Assembly: GCA_016716385.1 (NCBI GenBank)
Contig: JADJWL010000026.1
Location: forward strand, 496,001-560,000
Direction: 5' to 3'
Length of the DNA stretch: 64,000 nt
Origin: Bryobacterales bacterium
GTDB taxonomy: Bacteria; Acidobacteriota; Terriglobia; Bryobacterales; Bryobacteraceae
This document shows positions 9,313 through 18,083 of the stretch, in pieces. The translations under genes were made by a program, and so were the position numbers. Positions within the stretch are counted from its first letter, which is position 1, and each line of letters starts with the position of its first letter. Below the pieces are notes generated by a model, which did no database searches, had not been told where the DNA came from, and was given only the letters and a program-made list of their open reading frames with translations.

Positions 9313-10062
9313 ATGGCCGTCATTCGTAAGGAACAGATGGGGGTGTTCGAAGAGGCCGCCCTCGCCGGCTTCGAGCGGCGGCTCCAGGAGCACGTCCGGG
9401 AAGCTTTCCCGAAGCACAGCGGAATGCTGGGCGAGGAAGGCGTGGCGCGCGTGGTCAAGTGTGCGATGGAGAACGCCAGGTCTCATCGAATTACCCTCGA
9501 AGGCGGCATCCAGCTCTACACGGACCTGACTCTGCTGCTGGGAAGCGGCTTCGCGACCGACCCGCAGATCCCTTGGGCGGGCGCGATCCTGACCAGCCCC
9601 GATGAGGAGAACGTCCGCCTGGACCGGCTGTTCGACCAGACCCTGGCGTACCTCGAACGCGTCTCCGGACCGGCCAACGAGCATATCGACGAGGCCCAGC
9701 GGCGCGTCCGCCAGGAAAGCACCCGTGAACTGCCGCCGTCGGCCGCGGGCGCCTTCGAAGAGTACGTGCTCGGCCGGCTGGAGTGGATCTGGCCCCAGAA
9801 GTACGCGGACGCGGGCCCGGACGCGCTGCGGACGATGGTCGCGGCGGCCATTGCGTCAGCACAGCAGCACAATGCAGCTACCAGCCGCGGGGTGCTGACG
9901 CTCGTCGGCCTCAAGTACCTGCTGGGGCACGCTGTGGAGACCGACCCGCAGTTCCTCTGGGTGGCTGACGCCTTGAGCGGCGACCCCGCCGCGGACCGCC
10001 GCCAGCGCGCCGAGCGCCTGTTCACCGCCGCAATCAGCTATCTTGACAAGTGGTGCGGTTAA
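9313..10062 (+). CDS. Protein with a tandemly duplicated ~100-residue domain, toxin-locus-associated type
   Basis: 249 residues behind a good ribosome site (GGAGG at 9304-9308). Two related halves are visible. Residues 18-118 contain the run ending GFATDPQIPWAGAIL then RLFDQTLAYLERVSG; residues 147-246 contain AVETDPQFLWVADALSGDP then RLFTAAISYLDKW. Each half is a helical unit starting with a F-E-x-x-(L/V) segment and ending in a Y-L helix. From memory, proteins opening with I-R-K-E-Q-M and carrying this unit occur beside polymorphic-toxin and type VI secretion genes in proteobacteria, where they may be adaptors or chaperones. That recollection is unverified. The neighbour 18 bp downstream is a peptidase-like candidate effector. 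No catalytic motif is seen. Confidence 0.6.
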   Translation: MAVIRKEQMGVFEEAALAGFERRLQEHVREAFPKHSGMLGEEGVARVVKCAMENARSHRITLEGGIQLYTDLTLLLGSGFATDPQIPWAGAILTSPDEENVRLDRLFDQTLAYLERVSGPANEHIDEAQRRVRQESTRELPPSAAGAFEEYVLGRLEWIWPQKYADAGPDALRTMVAAAIASAQQHNAATSRGVLTLVGLKYLLGHAVETDPQFLWVADALSGDPAADRRQRAERLFTAAISYLDKWCG

Positions 10063-10080
10063 GCAGGGGAGGACGGAGGC

Positions 10081-10857
10081 ATGTGCAGTTGCGGCGCAAA
10101 ACGGCCTGAGACGAGCGGCTCGACAACCAAGCCGCCCGCCGCGAAGGCCAAGTGTCCCCTCATTCCCGAGGGCTGCGAGTACCTCAACAAGCCCCATACG
10201 GTGGAAGCGCCCAAGAAGAACTTCGACAAGATTCGCTCGAAGGCAACCGCCGATAAGGGCAAGCCCGGCAAGCACAAGTTCCCCGGAGACAACAAGGAAT
10301 CCGACGCGATCATCCACGAGGTCGAGGTTAAGGGCCGCAAGGTGAAGGTGATCATGCCGAAGAACCCGCCGAAGGGCAAGCACACTCCTTCCATCGATCA
10401 GGTAGCCGAAGGTCTCGGGACGGTTCCGGGAGAACAGTTGGACAGCTTTGACCAGGTCGTCGTGAGCCCGAACCAGAATCCGGATGATGCGTATTGGGCC
10501 AAGGAATACAACACACCGAACTTCTCCTCCGCGGCCACGGGCGGCAAGAACGGTGTGACCTTCTATCCGAAGAAGACGCCGTGGAGCCAGGAGTTCGTCG
10601 ATTCCACGATGATCCACGAAGGCGGCCACACCTACTCGCAGAAGCTTTGGAAGGACGACAAGAAGAAAAAAGAGTGGGAAGACGCAATCAAGTCCGACCC
10701 GAAATCGCCGTCGAAGTACGCTGACAGTTCCGTGGGCGAGGATTTCTCCGAGTCCCTTGTCATGTATTCGCTGAGTAAGGGCACAAAGTGCGAGGCGGCG
10801 GCCAAAGCCCAGTATCCGAAGCGCTACGAGATTCTCGATGGTATGTTCAAGAAGTGA
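10081..10857 (+). CDS. Predicted HEGGH zinc metallopeptidase-like protein, candidate secreted effector
   Basis: 258 residues, lysine-rich and without a classical signal peptide; ribosome site GGGGAGG at 10066-10072. The N-terminus is cysteine-rich (MCSCGAKRPE, then KCPLIPEGCEYL). Residues 179-183 are HEGGH inside DSTMIHEGGHTYSQKLW, a zincin signature with two histidine ligands and catalytic Glu180. Glu220 or Glu224 in VGEDFSESLVMYS is a plausible third ligand. The gene is 18 bp after the duplicated-domain protein and overlaps by 4 bp (GTGA) a lipoprotein gene. Small zincin domains of this kind are used as toxins in interbacterial systems; the flanking lipoprotein would suit a periplasmic immunity protein. 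Protease or toxin activity is inferred, the motif is seen. Confidence 0.6.
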   Translation: MCSCGAKRPETSGSTTKPPAAKAKCPLIPEGCEYLNKPHTVEAPKKNFDKIRSKATADKGKPGKHKFPGDNKESDAIIHEVEVKGRKVKVIMPKNPPKGKHTPSIDQVAEGLGTVPGEQLDSFDQVVVSPNQNPDDAYWAKEYNTPNFSSAATGGKNGVTFYPKKTPWSQEFVDSTMIHEGGHTYSQKLWKDDKKKKEWEDAIKSDPKSPSKYADSSVGEDFSESLVMYSLSKGTKCEAAAKAQYPKRYEILDGMFKK

Positions 10858-11228
10858 CCGTCGCGGCGCGTGCGATCCTGTGGATCGGCCTCCTGGCATC
10901 TGCCGGCTGCACGGCCCTGAGGGAGACCGCTAGAATGCCGTCCACCGAACATCCCGGAACCATCCGGATGGTCACCATGTTCAACGGAGAAGTGCGCGAA
11001 GTGCCTGCCGACTCGGTTCCCGAGAACCGGCGCTTCGTCTATTTCAAGGACGGGACAGAGGTGTCCTCGCCCGAGGAAGCGAACGAGGCTGTTCCCGTGG
11101 TCGAGACCCGAATGCTCTCCCTCGATAGCCGGGGCAACCTCGTGCCTCCCGAAGAGGCCGCCAAGGTCCGGATCGAGGAGTTCGGCCCGGAAGGACGCCC
11201 TCTCCGCTGGACCGTCATGACGAAGTAG
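10854..11228 (+). CDS. Small predicted lipoprotein, candidate immunity partner
   Basis: 124 residues from the GTG at 10854, which overlaps the stop of the HEGGH gene; an upstream in-frame ATG at 10788 would lie inside that gene and hide the signal. The start gives ILWIGLLASAGC, a lipobox with the acylated cysteine at residue 19. The mature part is short and acidic/polar, with no known domain. Its only clear linkage is to the preceding peptidase-like gene, so an inhibitor or immunity role in the periplasm is the simplest guess. Its 3' end overlaps the convergent aminotransferase by 14 bp. Confidence 0.6.
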   Translation: MTVAARAILWIGLLASAGCTALRETARMPSTEHPGTIRMVTMFNGEVREVPADSVPENRRFVYFKDGTEVSSPEEANEAVPVVETRMLSLDSRGNLVPPEEAAKVRIEEFGPEGRPLRWTVMTK

Positions 11229-12375
11229 CTACCATTGCCGCGATGCGGCCGGCCCCTTCGGCGAACACTGCAGGCTCAGGGATCAGGCTCACGACCAGGT
11301 ACGCTTCCGTTTCGAAGTCGTAGAAGTATCCCGGTTGCGCCAACACATCGTAACGGTCGAGCAGTTCCAGCAGCCACGACTCTTCGCTGCGCACCCGGGG
11401 CAGGCGGATGACGGCCGACCAGCCGCCTTCCACCCGCAGCACCGTGGCCGCCGAGTTGCTGCCAAACTGCGCCCGCAGTGCAGCCAGGTTGGTCTGCGTC
11501 CGGACTCGTAGGACGCCCCGTGCAGCGTCGCCAGCGTCGAGGAGCGCCGAGAGCGCGTCCTGGACCGGCGCACCCACCGACAGATAGGTATCGGCTATCC
11601 ATTCGAGGCGTCCCCGCGCCGCTTCAACCAGGTCTCCGGGACCGCTCGTCACGATCCAGCCCAGCTTCATCTGCGGGAGGCAAGCCAGTTTCGACAGTCC
11701 TCCGAGACTGAATGTGAGCGCCTCGCGGCCGCGGATGGCCGTCGCCGCATGATCCCGAACCTCGATCGGGTATTCCGCGAACACTTCGTCGGCGATGACC
11801 GCCACGCCATGACGGGCAGCCAGCGCATCCAGCCACGCCGCTTCCCCGCGGCTGAAGTAGGAACCGGTTGGATTGTTTGGGTTCACCACCACAATCGCCC
11901 GCGTCGAGGCATCGATGGCGGCTTCGAGAGCGGCCCGGTCGGCGTACCACCCGTCCTCGTAATGCAGCGGATATGCCTCCACGCGCAGGCACTCAAGACC
12001 TGCCAGGTACTCGAACAGGGGGTACGAAGGGCGGGGCACCAGGATTTTGCCGCCGGGGTCCGCCAGCAGCTTGAACAGGAACCCGTAGGCCTCGCTGGTC
12101 GACGCTGTCAGGCAGATGCGGTCGGGTGCGGCGCCCGTCCGCGCGGCCACCAGGTCCCGCGCCGCCGGCAATCCCGCCGGCACAGGATCGTACCGCAGCA
12201 TCCCGCCTACGGCCCCGAACGCCGCCGTAATCGCTTTCGCCGGGAACGGCAAGCCCACCCGGGTCGGGTTGGATTCGGTGAGATCGAGCAGCGCAGCGCC
12301 CGCCGCGCGCTTCCGCGCCGCCAGCGCCGACACCGCGTTCGGATCCGCATCCCAGCGGATGCGCGACGAGAACAT
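11215..12375 (-). CDS. Class I/II aminotransferase
   Basis: 386 residues, standard length for fold type I aspartate-family aminotransferases. Motifs in order: LDLTESNPTRVG (substrate loop), VVVNPNNPTGSY (residues 163-173), IADEVFAEY with the PLP-contacting Asp196, and TFSLGGLSKL with the PLP lysine at residue 229. The start ATG overlaps the TGA of the CpaE-like gene by one base (TGATG), so it is the last gene of a minus-strand operon. The amino donor cannot be called: it resembles pyridoxal enzymes annotated as aspartate/alanine aminotransferases or cystathionine lyases of the PatB kind. The linkage to pilus-type ATPases has no obvious metabolic meaning. Confidence 0.82.
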   Translation of the reverse strand: MFSSRIRWDADPNAVSALAARKRAAGAALLDLTESNPTRVGLPFPAKAITAAFGAVGGMLRYDPVPAGLPAARDLVAARTGAAPDRICLTASTSEAYGFLFKLLADPGGKILVPRPSYPLFEYLAGLECLRVEAYPLHYEDGWYADRAALEAAIDASTRAIVVVNPNNPTGSYFSRGEAAWLDALAARHGVAVIADEVFAEYPIEVRDHAATAIRGREALTFSLGGLSKLACLPQMKLGWIVTSGPGDLVEAARGRLEWIADTYLSVGAPVQDALSALLDAGDAARGVLRVRTQTNLAALRAQFGSNSAATVLRVEGGWSAVIRLPRVRSEESWLLELLDRYDVLAQPGYFYDFETEAYLVVSLIPEPAVFAEGAGRIAAMVATSS

Positions 12376-13550
12376 CAGGGTCGCTTGGGGACCAGGGACC
12401 GGAGAAAGCCAAAAGCGGACTTCTGCGGCGCCGCGGCCGGCTCGGCCTCAATCTCCGGCGCACCCACCAACCGCCTGGCGAAGGACGAGAACGCGCGTCC
12501 CAGGGCTGTCTCCCGCGCCACATAGCTGTTCTGCGTCATCGCCTGTTCCACAGCCCGGTAGTCGTTTGGAAACACCACCGACACGGGTTCTTCGAGGAAC
12601 TCTTCGACTTCCTGGGCGGTCATGCTATCCTCCCGCGTCCGGTTCAGCAGGAGCCGGATGCGGTCGCCCGGAATCCCCAGTTCCCGAAGTTCCTCGCAAC
12701 GCCACTTGGCCAGAGTCAACGAGGGAAGCTCCGGCGTGCAGACCGTATAGACACACCACGCGCGGCGTACGATCTCCGCGCTGGCCTCGTTGATCACCTC
12801 CGGCAGGTCGACAAGGATGGCGTCGTAGCGCGGCATCGCGAATTGAAGCAACTGGTAGTAGTGCGTCCAGGACGGACTGCCGGAACGCCGGGTCCGCTTC
12901 GTCAGGAGCAGGTCGATGCCGAGCGCCTGGTGCGTAAAGTTCCGCCAGCTTGAGGAATCGAGCGACCCGGCGTTCAGGATCGCATCGCGGACCGCATACT
13001 CGGGGTCAGCGTCGACCAGAACGGAGAGGACGCCGGAGTGCAGGTCCCCTTCCATCAGAAGAACCTTGCGTTCGAGTTCGCCCGCCAGTGCACCGGCCAC
13101 GTTGAGGGCGATCGTCGTGGCTCCGCTGCCCGCCTTCGCCGGCAGAAACGCGATCAGGTTATCCTGGATTTCCCCGCGCGTGTTGTGGATCGCCTGATCG
13201 ATCGCTTCCTGGAACTTTGACGCCGATAACGGCGGCGTGAGAAGCGCAGCGATGCCCGCCTCGCGGAACTTCGTCGCGTAGCGCTCCAGCCACGAGTCAC
13301 CCCAACCGATCACCGCCGTCTGCGCGGAGTGCGCCTTGATGTGGGCCAGCAACTCCCCGGCGCGCTGCCAGTCGGTGAGTTCGAGGAAGACGACGTCCGG
13401 GGCATACAGGTTCAGGACACGTGTCAACTCGAACACCGGTGGAAATCGGGTCAGGGTTTTTTGAACGGCCACGAGCTTTGAGTCGATTGCCAGCCGTTCA
13501 ATCGCCTCGGACGCACCGGTATCTTCGATGAGCAGAACGGCGCTGAACAT
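12375..13550 (-). CDS. CpaE/TadZ-like ATPase with pseudo-receiver domain (second copy)
   Basis: 391 residues from the ATG at 13550, chosen for the strong ribosome site GGAGGAGAG; an in-frame ATG at 13628 lacks one. Residues 1-125 resemble a receiver fold, but the phospho-acceptor position after strand 3 is glutamate (VVFLELTDW, Glu57). Residues 130-360 are a MinD/ParA-type ATPase with an atypical P-loop LPAKAGSGATT: the signature lysine (139) is present, but the usual GK[T/S] lysine is alanine. Further: VLLMEGDLHSG and ILVDLPEV (Walker B region). CpaE/TadZ proteins place type IVc (Flp) pilus machinery at the pole. No other tad/cpa genes are visible. 34% or so similar in pattern to the upstream copy, judged by eye. 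Confidence 0.75.
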   Translation of the reverse strand: MFSAVLLIEDTGASEAIERLAIDSKLVAVQKTLTRFPPVFELTRVLNLYAPDVVFLELTDWQRAGELLAHIKAHSAQTAVIGWGDSWLERYATKFREAGIAALLTPPLSASKFQEAIDQAIHNTRGEIQDNLIAFLPAKAGSGATTIALNVAGALAGELERKVLLMEGDLHSGVLSVLVDADPEYAVRDAILNAGSLDSSSWRNFTHQALGIDLLLTKRTRRSGSPSWTHYYQLLQFAMPRYDAILVDLPEVINEASAEIVRRAWCVYTVCTPELPSLTLAKWRCEELRELGIPGDRIRLLLNRTREDSMTAQEVEEFLEEPVSVVFPNDYRAVEQAMTQNSYVARETALGRAFSSFARRLVGAPEIEAEPAAAPQKSAFGFLRSLVPKRP

Positions 13551-13567
13551 GAATTGTCTCTCCTCCG

Positions 13568-13587
13568 TCCCCACTTCTCTGTGGGGA
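13568..13587 (-). other. Hairpin between the tandem CpaE-like genes
   Basis: Perfect inverted repeat TCCCCAC (13568-13574) / GTGGGGA (13581-13587) with a six-base loop, lying in the leader of the 13550 gene just upstream of its ribosome site. No T-tract follows, so it is not a plain terminator. It could be an RNA processing or translation-tuning element; function is a guess. Confidence 0.4.
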
Positions 13588-13628
13588 ACCTTGTCTTCAG
13601 GTGTACACCTTTTCCCGGAGGGATTCAA

Positions 13629-14786
13629 TCAGGCGGTTGACCCAAGCAAGAGGCGGCGGAGTGAGAATTTGCCCGTTTCCGGGGCCGCTGGGGCTTCGCC
13701 GGCCAGTTGCCGCGCGAAATCGAGGTACGCGCGCCCCAGTCGCGTGTCGCTGTGCACGGGACGGGATTCCAGGATGGCGCGCTGGATCGTCCGGTAGTCA
13801 TTGTGAATGACGGCGGCGACCGGCCGGCCCAGGCCTTCCGACACCTCAACTGGGCTTAAGTCACTGGCATGCCAGCGGTTTACGACGATCGCCGCCCGGC
13901 TCAGGGCGGCGCCGCGCAGAGCCAGTTCCGCCAGGCGCTGGCGGGCCAGCGCCAGGGACGGGATCTCCGGGGTGCAGACAACGAAGACCTGCCGCGCCCG
14001 GCGGACGATCTCCACTGTGGCATCGTTTACCACTTCTGGTAGGTCCACTAGGATTGTGTCGTAGCGGCTGGCGGCGAATCCCAGTAGATGGTAGTAGTCG
14101 ATCCACGTAGGCAGCGGCGCTTTCTTTGCGCGATCTGCGAGAATCGCATCGAACCCCTCGCGCGAGACCGTGTACCGGCGCCAGCTCGGCGAATCGATCT
14201 GCGCCGCGTGTTCAAGTGCGTCCCTCATGAAGCATGTATCGCGCGCGTGCAGCAGATCCGGCAGGATGCCGGAATGAAGATCGGCTTCGAGCACCAGGAC
14301 TCTCTGGCCGACTTCGCCGGCCAGCCGCGCCGCGACGTTGAGGACCGTCGTCGTGCATCCGCTCCCCGCTTTGGAGGGCAGAAACGCCAGCAGGTTCGGC
14401 TGGACCTTGGCCCGGACTTTGTGGATAGCATCATCCACCGCCTGCAGAAACTCCTGGTACTCAAACGGCACCGCGAGCACCGCCGCCAGTCCCGCGTCGG
14501 CATATTGTGCGCCGAATTGCCTCGCCAGGCGGTCGCCGAATCCGACGACCGCGATCTTCGTGTCATGCTGCCGGACCCATCCGGTCAGCTCGATCGCAGC
14601 CTCCCAACGTCCCAAGTCCACGAAGACGAGTTCGGGCTGATACGAGTTGAGCACACGAGCCAACTCATAACGGGACGGAAACTTCTCAAAATGCTGCCGG
14701 AAGGAAACTTGGCCGGTCAACACCGCCAGCTCTTCCAGCACCGAACCGAGAGCAGGATCGGTACTAATGAGGATCGCTGTCAGCAA
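13629..14786 (-). CDS. CpaE/TadZ-like ATPase with receiver-like domain (first copy)
   Basis: 385 residues. The layout matches the downstream copy: N-terminal receiver-like domain with aspartate at the acceptor position (LVFVDLGRW, Asp57), a linker, then the MinD/ParA-like ATPase with atypical P-loop LPSKAGSGCTT, VLVLEADLHSG and ILVDLPEVVND. The second P-loop lysine is replaced by cysteine here and alanine in the other copy. Tandem paralogues with Asp/Glu difference at the same receiver position suggest one copy may be regulated and the other locked. The gene diverges from holA across a 76-bp promoter gap. Role in pilus/secretion positioning is inferred from family only. Confidence 0.75.
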   Translation of the reverse strand: MLTAILISTDPALGSVLEELAVLTGQVSFRQHFEKFPSRYELARVLNSYQPELVFVDLGRWEAAIELTGWVRQHDTKIAVVGFGDRLARQFGAQYADAGLAAVLAVPFEYQEFLQAVDDAIHKVRAKVQPNLLAFLPSKAGSGCTTTVLNVAARLAGEVGQRVLVLEADLHSGILPDLLHARDTCFMRDALEHAAQIDSPSWRRYTVSREGFDAILADRAKKAPLPTWIDYYHLLGFAASRYDTILVDLPEVVNDATVEIVRRARQVFVVCTPEIPSLALARQRLAELALRGAALSRAAIVVNRWHASDLSPVEVSEGLGRPVAAVIHNDYRTIQRAILESRPVHSDTRLGRAYLDFARQLAGEAPAAPETGKFSLRRLLLGSTA

Positions 14787-14816
14787 TCGGCTACCCTGCT
14801 AGTCTCTTCGGCAAAC

Positions 14817-14847
14817 TTGACCCACTCCATGAGGTTAGGGGTAGGCT
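14817..14847 (+). promoter_or_regulatory. Candidate holA promoter
   Basis: TTGACC at 14817-14822 and TAGGCT at 14842-14847 with a 19-bp spacer, ending 15 bases before the GTG of holA. The spacer is longer than ideal and no activator site is seen; moderate to weak support. Confidence 0.35.
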
Positions 14848-14862
14848 AAGCTAGCGGATACG

Positions 14863-15912
14863 GTGACGCCCGACCAGTTTCTCAGTGCTTTGACCCGCCA
14901 GGGACCGCCCCCGGTCTGCCTCTTTCTCGGTCCGGAAGCCTATCACCGCGACCGCTGCCGTGGTGCTCTGGTCTCGGCCTCGCTCCCTGAGGAGGACCGG
15001 GAGGAAGGCCTCTCCCGCCACGATCTCAATGAATCCGATCTCGCCGCGCTGCTCGATGACGCGCGGTCACTCTCCCTGTTTGCCTCCCGGCGGTTGCTGG
15101 TGGCGGCCAATGCGGAAGGCGTGCTGCCGCACGCACGCGCGGCCGACCAGGAAAACAAGGCTGCCGCTGCCGGCCTTGCCGCTTACCTGCGCGATCCGGT
15201 GCCCGGGGTGACGATCCTGTTCGAAGCCACTGCGTTCGATTTCGAGGGCGAGGACAAAAAGAAGCTCGAGCGGGTGCAGAAGTTCTTCGCAGGGATCCCC
15301 TGTGTAGTCGAATTCCGGCGCCAAACGCCGGCGCAGGCCGCCGCTGAAGCCGCGCGTCTGGCCCGGGAAGCCGGACTCACGATCAGCCGCGACCTGTTGC
15401 AGGAACTCACCGAATCCCTCGGCGCCAACGTGACGCGCATCTCTGTCGAGATCCGGAAGCTCAGCCTGTATAAGGGGGCGGAAGCGGTCACCACCGAAGA
15501 CATCTCGACCCTTGTGCCAGATGCCCGCGCCACCACCGTCTTTGCCCTCGTGAACGCACTGGCGCGGCGCGACCGCCGGAAGTCGCTTGATCTGCTCGAC
15601 ACGTTTGTTCGCGAAGGGGAGTACCTGCCGCTTGCGCTGACGTTCCTGTCCGGCATCCTGCGGCTGGCGCTGATGGCGAAGGAGTCCGGTCTGCGTGGCG
15701 CCGGCCAGGTGCAGAGCCACTTCAGCCGGCACGGTGTCCCGATGTGGCCCTCAAAGGCTGAACAAGTCTGGCAGACTGCATCCGCCTGCACGGCGAAGCA
15801 ACTGGAAGCGGCGCTCGGGGAGATCTTCGCCGCCGACCGCGACATGCGCGGTCCCCGCCCCGACGACCGCATCCTGATGGAGCGGCTCATCTGGAAGCTG
15901 ACGGCCACGTAG
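14863..15912 (+). CDS. holA: DNA polymerase III delta subunit (clamp loader)
   Basis: 349 residues, normal for HolA, the subunit of the clamp-loader complex that opens the beta clamp. Recognisable segments: N-terminal VCLFLGPEAYHRDRC (degenerate AAA+ nucleotide fold), the acidic linker, EFRRQTPAQAAAEAARLARE, GANVTRISVEIRKLSLYKG (helix typical of the delta family, analogous to N-x-x-x-x-x-x-E-x-x-K-L), and the C-terminal helical collar RRDRRKSLDLLDTFVREGE with PLALTFLSGILRLAL. Start is GTG at 14863. The gene stands apart from other replication genes. Assigned on family pattern with good confidence. Confidence 0.82.
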   Translation: MTPDQFLSALTRQGPPPVCLFLGPEAYHRDRCRGALVSASLPEEDREEGLSRHDLNESDLAALLDDARSLSLFASRRLLVAANAEGVLPHARAADQENKAAAAGLAAYLRDPVPGVTILFEATAFDFEGEDKKKLERVQKFFAGIPCVVEFRRQTPAQAAAEAARLAREAGLTISRDLLQELTESLGANVTRISVEIRKLSLYKGAEAVTTEDISTLVPDARATTVFALVNALARRDRRKSLDLLDTFVREGEYLPLALTFLSGILRLALMAKESGLRGAGQVQSHFSRHGVPMWPSKAEQVWQTASACTAKQLEAALGEIFAADRDMRGPRPDDRILMERLIWKLTAT

Positions 15913-15954
15913 CGACCGGTCCGCGTACACTGAGGGAAGAAAGGACCGACGCCC

Positions 15955-18051
15955 ATGGCGGCACCGCTAGAGACCTTCGCCAATTCCGGGCGGCTCGGGG
16001 GGCTGGCGCCCGAAGTCCTGATCCGCGCTTTCCGTCTGATGCAACTTGCCCGGCGGCTTGACGACCGCGAGGTCGTGCTCAAGCGCCAGAACAGGATCTT
16101 CTTCCAGATCTCCGGCGCCGGACACGAAGCCGTGCAGGTCGCCGCCGGATTCCACCTCAAGCCGGGACACGACTGGATCTTTCCGTACTACCGCGACCGC
16201 GCTCTCTGTCTCTCGCTTGGGATGACCGCGCTCGACATGCTGCTGGGCGCTGTGGGGGCTGCGGCGGACCCCGGTTCGGGCGGGCGCCAGATGCCTTCCC
16301 ACTGGTCGGCGCCGCAACTCAATGTCGTGTCGGCCTCATCTCCTACCGGCACACAGTTCCTCCAGGCCGTGGGCTGCGCCGAAGCCGGGCGCTACCGGCA
16401 TCCCGATGCCGACGACATCACGGTGGTCTGTTCGGGCGACGGCGCGACAAGCGAAGGCGAGTTCTTCGAGGCGCTGAACCTCGCCTGCCTGCGCCATCTT
16501 CCCGTCCTGTTTTTCATCCAGGACAACGGCTATGCCATTTCCGTTCCCATTGAAGAGCAGACGGCCGGCGGCAGCATCTCGAAACTCGTGAGCGGCTTCC
16601 CGGGACTGCGCCGCTTTGCGGTCGACGGCTGCGACTTCCTTGCTTCCCACGCCGTCCTGGGCGAGGCGATCGCCGTGTGCCGCCAGTCGCGCGGGCCGGT
16701 GCTCGTGCATGCGCAAGTTATCCGTCCCTATTCGCATTCGCTTTCCGACGACGAACGGCTGTACCGGACCGAGGCGGAACGCGCCGGTGAGGCGCAGCGC
16801 GACCCGGTGATCCACTTCCCGAAGTGGCTCGTCGATGAGGGCGTGCTCGACCGCCACACCTTGCAGCGCCTGATGCACGAGGTGGACCTGGAAGTGGAAG
16901 AAGCGACAGCCAAGGCGTTGCGTGCGGACCCGCCTGCGCCTGAATCCGCGCTGCGGCACCTCTACACGAGCGGCGCCGACCCGAGTTCGAGCGGTTTCGA
17001 CAGCGTCCCGAAGCTGCGTGGCGAGCCGCGCACCATGGTCGACGCGATCAACCAGACGCTCGCCGAGGAGATGCGCCGCGACCCGCGCATCCTCGTCTTC
17101 GGTGAAGATGTGGCCGACTGCAGCCGCGTGTCCAATCTGACCGAGGTGAAGGGGAAGGGCGGTGTCTTCAAAGCGACGCACGGCCTGCAGATGGAATTCG
17201 GCCCCGAGCGTTGCTTCAATACGCCACTGGCCGAAGCCGGCATCGTCGGACGCGCCATCGGCATGGCCGTGCGCGGCTTGCGTCCCGTTGCTGAAATCCA
17301 GTTCTTCGACTACATCTGGCCCGCCATGATGCAGATCCGCTGCGAGATGGCCACGATGCACTGGCGCTCGAACGGCGGCTTCCTCTGTCCGGTGGTGGTG
17401 CGCGTCCCGATCGGCGGCTATCTGAACGGCGGCGCAATCTATCACAGCCAGTGCGGCGAAGTGACGTTCACCCACCTTCCCGGACTGCGCGTCGTGATGC
17501 CGTCGAACGCGCTGGATGCCTGCGGCCTGCTGCGGACGGCGCTGCGCACGGAGGACCCGGTGCTGTTCCTCGAACATAAGAAGCTCTACCGCGAGCCCTA
17601 CAACCGGGCGCCGCACCCCGGAGAGAACTACCTCATCCCGTTCGGACGGGCGCAGGTGGTGAAGCCGGGCAAGAGCCTGACGATTGTGACCTACGGCGCG
17701 CTGGTCCAGAAGGCGCTCCTGGCGGCGACCCAGGTGGAGAAGAAACACCCCGGAGTCAGCCTCGAAGTGATCGACCTCCGCTGCCTCGCTCCGTACGACT
17801 GGAACGCCATTCGCACCTCGGTCTCGAAGACCAGCCGCGTCCTGATCGCTCACGAGGACGTGCTGTCATGGGGCTACGGAGCCGAACTGGCGGCGCGGAT
17901 CTCCGACGAACTGTTCGACCTGCTGGACGCGCCCGTTCGGCGCGTGGCGGCGCTCGACACCTGGGTCGGCTACCATCCGGACCTGGAGTTCGAGATCCTC
18001 CCGCAGGTGGAGGACCTCGTCCGCGAGAGCGAACGGCTGCTGGAGCACTGA
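15955..18051 (+). CDS. Fused alpha-beta E1 component of a 2-oxoacid dehydrogenase
   Basis: 698 residues: an E1-alpha half (to ~350) fused to an E1-beta half (~355-698). Alpha has the thiamine diphosphate signature [17 protein letters not shown] (residues 159-175) ending in the distal asparagine, and [10 protein letters not shown]. Beta has [39 protein letters not shown] and [17 protein letters not shown]. Such fusions occur in branched-chain or acetoin/pyruvate-type E1 enzymes of Acidobacteria and Bacteroidetes; BkdA/BkdB-like (2-oxoisovalerate) is the closest reading. No E2 or E3 gene is nearby, so the rest of the complex is elsewhere. Ribosome site GGGAAGAAAGG lies upstream of the ATG, and a -10-like TACACT precedes it. 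Confidence 0.85.
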
Positions 18052-18083
18052 CCTGCTTCATTGAGACGGCGCAGAGGAGCGAA

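Noticed and set aside
8050..9684. Long minus-strand frame through the aldolase and cupin region
   Set aside because: It is the complement of codon-biased genes with recognised families; no family features on the minus strand.
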